A DNA stretch of 6,019 nucleotides. Source: an uncultured Anaerolineales bacterium. GTDB lineage: Bacteria; Chloroflexota; Anaerolineae; Anaerolineales; UBA11657. The position numbers were made by a program, and so were the translations under genes. The notes beneath the pieces were generated by a model. The model had not been told where the DNA came from, searched no databases, and worked only from the letters and a program-made list of their open reading frames with translations. This document shows, piece by piece, positions 1 through 5,857 of this stretch. The number at the start of each line of letters is the position of its first letter. The stretch's first letter is position 1. The stretch covers positions 1 through 6,019 of the forward strand of contig CAJWGI010000094.1 in assembly GCA_913031335.1 (NCBI GenBank), read 5' to 3'.

Positions 1-3000
1 ATGCCGTAAACCGTGTCGGCCACCTCCACCGTGTGGCGATTGTGCGTGATGAGCACGAACTGGGTGTTCTCGCTAATCTCGCTCAGGATCGCTCGGAAGC
101 GGCCCACATTGCTTTCATCCAGCATCGCGTCCACCTCGTCCAGCAGCGCGAAGGGGGTGGGGCTGACACGCAGCAGCGCGAATATCAACGCGCAGGCGAC
201 AAGCGCGCGCTCGCCACCGGAGAGCAGCGCAAGCCCCTGCTGACGGCGACCGGGCAGCCGCGCGATGATCTCCACGCCAGTGTTGCTTAGGTCGCTGGGG
301 TCACTCAATTTCAGGTGGGCGCTGCCGCCAAGAAACAGGCGTTCAAAGGTGAATTCAAACTCTTTAGACACCGCATCGAATGTGTTCTGGAACTCGCGTT
401 GCATCAACTCGTCCAACTCGGCGATCACCTCCCGCAGCTGCGCTGACGCGGCCTCCAGGTCTTCGGTCTGTGTGGTCAGGTGTTCGTGGCGCTCCTGCAC
501 GTCATCATATTCTTGCAACGCTTCCGGATTGATGCCGCCGAGACGGCGCAGCTGTACTCTGCGCCGGTTGATTGACTGCTCAATTTTCTCGGGAAGTTCG
601 GAGACATACTCCAGGTGTTCAACCAGATGATCGAACGGTAGTGGGGTCGATCCGGTGACCTCCTCACCGAATTCCAGTTCGGCCAACCCGAAGTCATCAT
701 TGATCTGAGACTGAAGCGTGTGCAGCCGGTCCTGGGCGCGTTGGAATTCCACTTGCGCCTGTGCGTGGTTGTGCTCTCCGGAATGCACCTTTTCCCGAAA
801 CTGCTCCTCGGGGTCATCAAGCGTGACCAGCTCTGTTTCCAGTGAGTGAATGGTTTCCTCTTCCGGGTCAATCTGTTCCTGCAATCGAGTGAGCGCCTGC
901 TGAGATTCTTGCTGTTGCTCATTGAGTTCGGCCACGTTCTCGCGCAGCGCATCAATCTGCGCAGCGAAGTCCTCCGCCTGAGTACGGCGCGCATCGACGC
1001 GCTCGTGCTCACGCTCATAGGCGGCTTGCACCTCGGCGTGGCGTGCGTCGGTGTCTTTCAGTGCGCGTTCGGCCACGGCCAGTTCGGTCTGGCAGGCAGT
1101 GACGGTTTCAGGGAGGCCATCGGCATCCAGGTCGAGCAGCTTCGCCTGGATTTCATCGGCTTGTTTTTCAGCTTCGGCATGTTTTCCCGCCAGCAGCTCC
1201 AGGTCGTCCGCGCATGCCTGCAGCTCTTCCACGGTTGCTTTCAGCCTGCTTTGCGAGGTCTCGAGCTGCCGGCGGTTCCATTCTTCGTTCGCCTGGGCGC
1301 GTTCCAGTTCCAGCCGCGCAGCGTCTCGCGCTTCGGTGGCTCGTTGCGTTTGCTCCTGGCGCTCGTCCAGTTCCGTTCGAGCCGCTTGCAGCTGCGCCTG
1401 CGACTTCTCCAGCGCTACAGCACGCTCGCTATGCTCTGCTTCCAGTCGGGCGTGTTCTGTGGTTGCGGCGGCGATTTTGTCGGGCAGCGCGCGCGCCTCA
1501 CGTGCCATGGCGAGGTCATGGTCTTCAGCCGTGCGTCCGATGATTGTGGCTCCGTCCGCGCGGTAAATATCGCCGCTCAAGGTGACTGCCAGCGCGTCCG
1601 GCGGAAGGTCTGCGGCTATTCGGCGGGCAGCCGCGCGGTTCTCGCACACCGCTGCTCGCCCCAGAATGACGGCGATGGCGGGGCGATGTTCGCGGGCGCA
1701 TCTGACTAAGTCAACTGCCCAGCCGATAAAGCCGAATTGGGTGGGCGCGGGTAGCGGCTGCGGTGGGCGCATCTGCTCCAGCGGCAACAGAGTGGCGCGG
1801 CCTCCGTGCCGGTCGAGCAGCTCGAGTGCGGTTTCGACGGACGACCAGTCATTCACCACGCTGGCTTCCTGGCTGCTCCCAGCCACTGCGCCGATGGCGG
1901 CCTCGTGTTGTGGGTCAGTCTCAATAAGATCCATCAGGCTGCCGATGTGGCCGCGCAGATTTCCTCCGGAAGCCGCCTGCCGCAGCCGTTGCGGGCCAGA
2001 GGCTGTGTCTCCCTCGCCGGCGCGCTGTTGCGCCAGCCACGATTCCTTTGCCCGCAGCCGCTCAACCTGAGCGAGAGTGGCGGCAACCTTTTCCGTCAGC
2101 GCCTCAATCTCCGCGCGGGCGGCATCGCGTTGTTCAGTGCGAGCATTGTGCGCGGTTTCAGCTGTCTCGCGGGCCTCGCGCTCGTCCTGAAGCTGCCTCT
2201 CGCGCGAATCAAGTCCCTCCCTCGCTTCCTGCAGATTCTGCGCGGAGTGCTGTGCTTCTCGCTGCAGTTGTTCAATCTCCAGCGTGAGTTGGCGGCTGCG
2301 GTCCTGCAGCGCCTGCTGCCGGGCGCGGCGCGCGAGCAGCTGTTCGCCGATACCTGTGGCCTGCACTCGCTGTTGCGATTCGTCGTCCTTCAGAGCGGCG
2401 CGCTCACCCTCGCGCTGCTTGCGCTTTTCCTCAATGGCAGCCTTGCGCTGCATGGCGTGGTCTCGCTCTGCCGCCAGCTCGGCGCGCTTTTCTTCCGCCT
2501 GCTGCAATCGCGCTTGTTGGTCGTCCAGGCTCGCATCCAGCGATATTAATTCGGACTGGATTCTTTCGTGCTGTTGCTCAATGTTGCGCGCGCGTTCCTC
2601 AGCGACCGCGATTTCACGGTGGAGTGATTGGTAATCCCCATGCAGCTTGGCGGCATCCTGATGCCAGCTGCTGAGTTGCGCCCGTTTTGCAGCAACTTTC
2701 TCGCGCCGGGCGGCGGCTTTTTCTGACCGTGACTGCTGCTGCTCCCAGAGCTGCGCCAGCTGCGATTCCCTCTCCTCAAGCTGCTGGCGCGCCTGCGTGA
2801 GAAGCTGCTGGGCCGCGTGCCAGTGGTAGCCGTACCAGCTGCGCAGCAGGTGGCGCAGGTCTTCTTGCAGCTGGTGGAACTCTCGGGCGCGGCGGGCCTG
2901 GCGCTCGAGGGCGCGCAGACGCGGGCGGATTTCGGCCAGAATGTCGGAGACGCGCTCCAGATTGTGCCGTGTCTGCTCCAGCTTGCGCAGTGCATCCTCG

Positions 3001-3524
3001 CGCTTTTGACGATAGACGCCAATGCCTGCCGCCTCCTCAAACAGTTTGCGGCGCTCATCCGCTCTCAACGAAAGCGCGGTATCCACCAGCCCCTGACCGA
3101 TGACGGTGTAGGTGCGCTGCGCCAGGCCCACCTTCCCGAGCAGGTCGGCCACATCGCGCAGGCGCGTCTTCTGCCCATTGAGCAGATACTCATTTTGGCC
3201 ATCGCGATAGGCGCGCCGGGTCAGGCTGACTTCGGAGAAATCAATCGGCAGCCAGCCATCAGAATTGTCGAAGACGATGGTAGCGGAGGCCATGCTGGCG
3301 CGGGAGCGCTGTTCCGAGCCCGAGAAAATCATATCGACTGTTTTGCGGCCGCGCAAGAGCGAGTAAGATTGCTCACCGAGCACCCAGCGCACGCCGTCAG
3401 CGATGTTGCTTTTTCCGGAACCGTTCGGCCCGACGATGCAGGTCACATCACCGAATTCGATGTCGGTTTTGGTGGCGAAGGTCTTGTAACCCTGTAGTTC
3501 GAGGCGCGTCAGGCGGCGAAGCAT
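1..3524 (-). CDS. smc: Chromosome segregation ATPase SMC (3' end cut off by window edge)
   Basis: SMC dimers, with ScpA and ScpB, load on and loop DNA to compact and segregate the chromosome. The reading frame is open over 1174 codons to the edge; about 15-20 C-terminal residues are probably missing. Seen in order: N-terminal ATPase head with Walker A GPNGSGKS (32-39), R-loop Arg58 (LRGRK), Q-loop Gln144 (VIGQG) and EAAGI (164-168); Gln/Glu/Arg-rich coiled coil (about 171-515); hinge (about 520-665, from GHIGSLMDL at 525); returning coiled coil (about 670-1020); C-terminal head with signature LSGGE (1101-1105) and Walker B/D-loop LLDEVDAMLDE (Asp1129, Glu1130). The ATG is the first possible start: an in-frame TAG lies two codons upstream. 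There is no clear Shine-Dalgarno sequence. It follows fabD by 44 nt and is probably co-transcribed with it. Nothing suggests a pseudogene; Rad50/SbcC is excluded by the hinge sequence and the SMC-type head motifs. Confidence 0.97.
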   Translation of the reverse strand, partial: MLRRLTRLELQGYKTFATKTDIEFGDVTCIVGPNGSGKSNIADGVRWVLGEQSYSLLRGRKTVDMIFSGSEQRSRASMASATIVFDNSDGWLPIDFSEVSLTRRAYRDGQNEYLLNGQKTRLRDVADLLGKVGLAQRTYTVIGQGLVDTALSLRADERRKLFEEAAGIGVYRQKREDALRKLEQTRHNLERVSDILAEIRPRLRALERQARRAREFHQLQEDLRHLLRSWYGYHWHAAQQLLTQARQQLEERESQLAQLWEQQQSRSEKAAARREKVAAKRAQLSSWHQDAAKLHGDYQSLHREIAVAEERARNIEQQHERIQSELISLDASLDDQQARLQQAEEKRAELAAERDHAMQRKAAIEEKRKQREGERAALKDDESQQRVQATGIGEQLLARRARQQALQDRSRQLTLEIEQLQREAQHSAQNLQEAREGLDSRERQLQDEREARETAETAHNARTEQRDAARAEIEALTEKVAATLAQVERLRAKESWLAQQRAGEGDTASGPQRLRQAASGGNLRGHIGSLMDLIETDPQHEAAIGAVAGSSQEASVVNDWSSVETALELLDRHGGRATLLPLEQMRPPQPLPAPTQFGFIGWAVDLVRCAREHRPAIAVILGRAAVCENRAAARRIAADLPPDALAVTLSGDIYRADGATIIGRTAEDHDLAMAREARALPDKIAAATTEHARLEAEHSERAVALEKSQAQLQAARTELDERQEQTQRATEARDAARLELERAQANEEWNRRQLETSQSRLKATVEELQACADDLELLAGKHAEAEKQADEIQAKLLDLDADGLPETVTACQTELAVAERALKDTDARHAEVQAAYEREHERVDARRTQAEDFAAQIDALRENVAELNEQQQESQQALTRLQEQIDPEEETIHSLETELVTLDDPEEQFREKVHSGEHNHAQAQVEFQRAQDRLHTLQSQINDDFGLAELEFGEEVTGSTPLPFDHLVEHLEYVSELPEKIEQSINRRRVQLRRLGGINPEALQEYDDVQERHEHLTTQTEDLEAASAQLREVIAELDELMQREFQNTFDAVSKEFEFTFERLFLGGSAHLKLSDPSDLSNTGVEIIARLPGRRQQGLALLSGGERALVACALIFALLRVSPTPFALLDEVDAMLDESNVGRFRAILSEISENTQFVLITHNRHTVEVADTVYG

Positions 3525-3568
3525 CGGCTACGTGTGCGCTTTTTGCCGGGATTGAACCACAGCGGTTC
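3525..3568 (-). other. fabD-smc intergenic gap
   Basis: This 44-nt spacer separates the TGA of fabD from the ATG of smc. It holds a small inverted repeat, GAACC (3554-3558) and GGTTC (3564-3568), with a 5-nt loop. No T-run follows on the minus strand, so it does not look like a terminator. I see no promoter-like hexamers, and the last 20 nt before smc contain no purine-rich ribosome binding site. The simplest reading is an intra-operon spacer. Confidence 0.5.
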
Positions 3569-4516
3569 TCATGCGGATGCCAGCGCTGCTATGGCCTCTG
3601 GCGTGCCCACCGCGTGCGCGTTGGCGCTGCGCTCAATGCGCCGTAACAGCCCGGTGAGCACGTCCTTCGGCCCGAGCTCGACGAAATCAGTCATGCCCTC
3701 GGAAAGGAGGCGCAGCATGCTTTCGCGCCAGCGTACCGGGGCCGTGAGCTGAGCGTTAAGTTCTGCGCGCATGGCCTCCGCCGTGAGCATCGGTTCCACT
3801 GTGGCGTTGGCGATGACCGGCGCATCGGGCGTGCTGAAATGCCGGCCCTGCACTGCGTCGCGGTATTCCGCCACGACGCATTCCATCAGCGGGGAATGAG
3901 CCGCGATGGAAATCGGCAGACGCATCGCGCGCCGCGCGCCGGCAGCGCCGGCCAGTTCTATGGCCTTCTCAAGAGCTGGCACGTGCCCGGAAACCACCAG
4001 TTGGCCAGGGCAGTTGTCATTGGCCACCTGAACCTGAAGCCCACTTTCCTCGCTGGCCTGCGCGCATATCTCAACCAGCTGCTCTCGCTCCAATCGAATG
4101 ATGGCCGCCATGCCTCCGGTCTGACGCTCGCCGGCGAGCTTCATCAACCGGCCGCGCTCGCGCACCAGCCGCAGACCGTCTTCGAAACTGAGGGCGCCCA
4201 CTGCCGCCAGCGCGGTGATTTCGCCAAGCGAGTGCCCGGCCGCAAAAGCAGGCGTGAAATCGCCGACATCCGCGCGCAGGGCCGCCAGGGTGGCTAGGCT
4301 GCAAGCGTAAAGCGCGGGCTGCGTGTTGTGCGTGTCAATCAGTTCATCGGCCGGGCCATGCCAGCACAGGGCGGAAAGGTCTATTCCCAGCAACCGGTCC
4401 GCCGATTTGAACACACGCTTCGCGGCCGGAGAACTTTCAGCCAGCTCGCGGCCCATGCCCACAAACTGGGAGCCCTGGCCGGGGAACAGAAATACAGTTG
4501 TGCCGGGAGCGAGCAT
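3569..4516 (-). CDS. fabD: Malonyl-CoA:ACP transacylase FabD
   Basis: FabD moves the malonyl group from malonyl-CoA to acyl carrier protein, giving the extender unit for type II fatty-acid synthesis in the cytoplasm. The 315-residue product matches the usual 300-320. Seen: the N-terminal oxyanion-hole motif FPGQGSQ (11-17), the nucleophile elbow GHSLGE (94-99, Ser96), the malonyl-binding Arg121 in RERG, ANDNCPGQLVVSG (about 165-177), catalytic His207 in AAHSPLM, and the C-terminal ELGPKDVLTGL. The start is placed at ATG 4516. The only other candidate is TTG two codons upstream (4522), and the in-frame TAA behind it is the rpmF stop codon. Neither start has a Shine-Dalgarno sequence, and a terminator hairpin ends about 9 nt before the ATG. 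The next gene is smc, 44 nt on. plsX, fabH, fabG and acpP, which often sit beside fabD, are absent here. Confidence 0.96.
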   Translation of the reverse strand: MLAPGTTVFLFPGQGSQFVGMGRELAESSPAAKRVFKSADRLLGIDLSALCWHGPADELIDTHNTQPALYACSLATLAALRADVGDFTPAFAAGHSLGEITALAAVGALSFEDGLRLVRERGRLMKLAGERQTGGMAAIIRLEREQLVEICAQASEESGLQVQVANDNCPGQLVVSGHVPALEKAIELAGAAGARRAMRLPISIAAHSPLMECVVAEYRDAVQGRHFSTPDAPVIANATVEPMLTAEAMRAELNAQLTAPVRWRESMLRLLSEGMTDFVELGPKDVLTGLLRRIERSANAHAVGTPEAIAALASA

Positions 4517-4524
4517 ACTCAAAC

Positions 4525-4552
4525 AAAAAGGCCGTACTGAAGACGGCCTTTT
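4525..4552 (-). terminator. Rho-independent terminator after rpmF
   Basis: On the minus strand, AAAAGGCCGT (4552-4543) pairs perfectly over 10 bp with ACGGCCTTTT (4535-4526) across a 7-nt loop. Transcription then runs through five Ts (4529-4525), a G and three more Ts. It lies 21 nt after the rpmF stop and ends only 8 nt before the fabD ATG. The hairpin is symmetrical enough to work on the plus strand too (four Ts), but there is no plus-strand gene here to terminate. It may act as a partial terminator that lowers expression of fabD and smc relative to rpmF. Confidence 0.85.
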
Positions 4553-4573
4553 ATGACGAAGGGCGAGGAGGAA

Positions 4574-4756
4574 TTAGCGTTCCACCTCGATTATAGCGCG
4601 TCCGCCGTAGTGCCCGCAATACTCGCAAACGTGGTGGGATCGGTGAAGTTCGCCGCAGTTGGCGCAGACGGCCAGCTGTGGCGACTGCAGTGCGTCGTGT
4701 GCGCGCCGCCGGTTGCGGCGACCCTTGGAGTGCTTTCGTTTCGGTAATGGAGTCAT
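4574..4756 (-). CDS. rpmF: 50S ribosomal protein L32 (bL32)
   Basis: bL32 is a small protein of the large ribosomal subunit. The 60-residue product has the classic layout: a basic N-terminal tail (PKRKHSKGRRNRRRAH, 5-20) that penetrates rRNA, then a zinc ribbon with Cys31-x-x-Cys34 and Cys44-x-x-Cys47, then a short C-terminal strand. All four cysteines are present, so this is the zinc-binding (C+) form. The ATG at 4756 is preceded by a good ribosome binding site, AAGGTGA, 6 nt upstream. The gene has its own consensus promoter on one side and its own terminator on the other, so it should make a strong monocistronic transcript of about 0.25 kb. In many bacteria rpmF precedes plsX and fab genes; here it directly precedes fabD, retaining the link to fatty-acid synthesis. 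Confidence 0.96.
   Translation of the reverse strand: MTPLPKRKHSKGRRNRRRAHDALQSPQLAVCANCGELHRSHHVCEYCGHYGGRAIIEVER
4590..4619 (-). promoter_or_regulatory. Possible internal promoter for fabD-smc, inside rpmF
   Basis: A perfect TATAAT (4595-4590) occurs in the last codons of rpmF, with TTGCGG (4619-4614; three of six matches to TTGACA) 18 nt upstream. The expected start, near 4583, would make a short leader that includes the terminator hairpin before reaching fabD. The -10 box is formed partly by an ATA isoleucine codon, which is uncommon in GC-rich DNA. The -35 match is weak and the hexamer could be chance, so this is a candidate only. Confidence 0.35.
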
Positions 4757-4762
4757 CTCTCG

Positions 4763-4769
4763 TCACCTT
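4763..4769 (-). promoter_or_regulatory. Ribosome binding site of rpmF
   Basis: AAGGTGA reads 6 nt upstream of the rpmF ATG and is the strongest Shine-Dalgarno sequence in the window. It sits in the 9-nt loop of a very small potential stem (CTCG 4762-4759 of the plus strand pairing with CGAG 4772-4775, 4 bp). That stem is too short to claim as a regulatory structure. Confidence 0.7.
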
Positions 4770-4784
4770 CCCGAGGTAGGGCGA

Positions 4785-4814
4785 ATTATAAGGGCAGATT
4801 GAAAATCCTGTCAA
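4785..4814 (-). promoter_or_regulatory. Consensus sigma70-type promoter of rpmF
   Basis: On the minus strand TTGACA (4814-4809) and TATAAT (4790-4785) are both perfect consensus hexamers, 18 nt apart. The TGA stop codon of the upstream coiled-coil gene lies inside the TTGACA box. The predicted start, near 4778, gives a leader of about 22 nt carrying the AAGGTGA ribosome binding site. A promoter this close to consensus is expected for a highly expressed ribosomal protein gene. Two perfect hexamers at near-optimal spacing, in the only sizeable gap before rpmF, make a chance match unlikely. Confidence 0.88.
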
Positions 4815-5293
4815 GCAGATTCCTCGGCTTCCGGAGCGTCCGCCGGGCCCTCCGGCTCTCGCAACATCTGGACGCCATTGCGTACCTGCTGGATTACACT
4901 CAGCAGCTGGTGTTCCATGCGCCCGAATTTATCCAACACGTAATTGTCCGCCTCGACGCGAGTCCTTGTGGCCTGCTTTTCCGCCTCTTCCATAATCTGC
5001 TCAGCGCGGATGCGGGCGCCTTTGGTAATCTGATCTTTCTCCAGGATTTCACGGCTTTCCGTCTTTGCCAGCTGCCGGATGCGGTCGGCTTCCTCCTGCG
5101 CCTGCGCCAGCTGCCGGTCTCGTTCCGCGGTGACCTTTTGAGCGTGCTTCACCACGTCGGGAATGGAAACGCGCATCTGGTCGATGATGTCTATCAACCG
5201 GTCTTCGTCCAGCAGTAGTTTGCGCGACAACGGAATTGTGCGCGACTCGTGAACAATGTTCTCCAGTCGGTCTACCAGATGCAATATGTCCAT
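4811..5293 (-). CDS. Coiled-coil protein of unknown function (DivIVA-like/ATPase-like annotation)
   Basis: The 160-residue product has a conserved-looking N-terminal part (1-45) with ESRTIPLSRKLLLDEDRL (16-33) and IDQMRVSIPD (37-46). A long charged coiled coil rich in Ala, Glu, Arg and Gln follows (about 47-136), and then an acidic, Pro/Ala-rich tail (146-160). There is no signal peptide, membrane segment or nucleotide-binding motif, so it is probably cytosolic and self-associating. I recall similar proteins in Chloroflexota and cyanobacteria, carrying vague names such as DivIVA-like, ATPase or hypothetical; no function should be taken from those names. The ATG at 5293 is chosen over TTG 5323 because GGAG lies 9 nt upstream of it and the conserved-looking sequence starts there. 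It lies 35 nt after coaD and probably shares its transcript. Its stop codon falls inside the rpmF promoter. Confidence 0.85.
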   Translation of the reverse strand: MDILHLVDRLENIVHESRTIPLSRKLLLDEDRLIDIIDQMRVSIPDVVKHAQKVTAERDRQLAQAQEEADRIRQLAKTESREILEKDQITKGARIRAEQIMEEAEKQATRTRVEADNYVLDKFGRMEHQLLSVIQQVRNGVQMLREPEGPADAPEAEESA

Positions 5294-5328
5294 GAGTGCT
5301 CGCTCCGTGTGCCTAATCCACAAGCGCG

Positions 5329-5853
5329 TCAGTCGCGGAGACTATTGTACACGTCTTTGCCGGCGGCGCGGGCGACAGAGAGTTTTTCTCCCAACGCTTC
5401 TCGCACGAATTCGGGTACCATCGAACTCACGTCTCCTCCCAGTGAGGCAATCTCGCGCACGGTGGTCGAATTCAGGAATGTGTGCTCCTCACTGGTTATC
5501 AGCGAAACGGTGTCTATCCCGGGCGCGAGGCGGCGGTTGGCCAGCGCCATGCGGAATTCGTGCTCGAAATCGGAGAACACGCGCAACCCTCGCAGTAGCA
5601 CTTTCGCGCCGATGGATTCGCAGAAATCCACTGTGAGATTACGATAGCCCTGCACCGATATTCGCGCCTCATCCTCGAACGCAGTGCACACCAGCTCGAT
5701 GCGCTCTTCCGGAGAGAAAAGCAACGATTTCAGCGGGCGGTCGTACACAGCCACCACCATTTCGTCAAAAAGCGCGCACCCCCGGCGCGCAATGTCGATG
5801 TGGCCGTAGTGGATTGGGTCGAAGGTGCCGGGGAAGACTGCTCGCAGGGTCAT
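5329..5853 (-). CDS. coaD: Phosphopantetheine adenylyltransferase CoaD
   Basis: CoaD transfers AMP from ATP to 4'-phosphopantetheine, giving dephospho-CoA, the penultimate step of coenzyme A synthesis. The 174-residue product is somewhat longer than the usual ~160, with the extra length at the C-terminus (after about residue 160). Seen: the nucleotidyltransferase motif PGTFDPIHYGH (8-18, with HYGH in the HxGH position), Lys42 in RPLKSLLF, the RGLR motif (88-91), DFEHEFRMALANRRL (95-109), and the C-terminal NSTTVREIA (128-136) in the position of the ISSTxxR motif. The ATG at 5853 lies 4 nt after the recG stop, and there is no strong Shine-Dalgarno sequence nearer than GGTGAG about 15 nt upstream, so translational coupling to recG is likely. 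A nicotinate mononucleotide adenylyltransferase is a less likely alternative, because the RGLR-DFEHE block is typical of CoaD. Confidence 0.96.
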   Translation of the reverse strand: MTLRAVFPGTFDPIHYGHIDIARRGCALFDEMVVAVYDRPLKSLLFSPEERIELVCTAFEDEARISVQGYRNLTVDFCESIGAKVLLRGLRVFSDFEHEFRMALANRRLAPGIDTVSLITSEEHTFLNSTTVREIASLGGDVSSMVPEFVREALGEKLSVARAAGKDVYNSLRD

Positions 5854-5857
5854 GGCG

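Noticed and set aside
476..1018. Minus-strand open frame of 180 codons within smc
   Set aside because: It is out of frame with smc, which is intact here with an excellent match to the SMC C-terminal arm and head. The product is a low-complexity Arg/Ser-rich shadow.
846..1709. Long plus-strand open frame of 287 codons inside smc
   Set aside because: It lies exactly codon-opposite the smc frame, where avoidance of TTA, CTA and TCA codons in a GC-rich coiled-coil gene leaves the antisense frame open. Its translation has no recognisable domain.
2546..3058. Minus-strand open frame of 170 codons within smc
   Set aside because: It is an off-frame shadow of the N-terminal coiled coil of SMC, without its own ribosome binding site or recognisable motif.
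1..3524. Possible frameshift in smc, since a 3.5-kb gene might be broken
   Set aside because: Reading the frame codon by codon from ATG 3524 to the edge gives no stop over most of its length, and the head, hinge and C-terminal motifs are all in one frame.
3540..3568. tRNA T-arm-like sequence GGTTCAATCCC before smc
   Set aside because: The arms beside the seven-base loop do not pair, and the 44-nt gap is too short for a tRNA. It is a chance resemblance.
4553..4747. Plus-strand open frame with GAGGAGGA at 4565-4572
   Set aside because: The SD-like purine run lies inside this frame, and no suitable start codon follows at the right distance. The frame is antisense to rpmF and has no recognisable product.
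4551..4814. Minus-strand open frame overlapping rpmF
   Set aside because: It overlaps rpmF in another frame and begins inside the rpmF promoter. rpmF has the real zinc-ribbon product and the ribosome binding site.
5294..5323. Ten-residue N-terminal extension of the coiled-coil protein from TTG 5323
   Set aside because: The ATG at 5293 has GGAG upstream and begins the conserved-looking part. The extension adds residues with no family resemblance.
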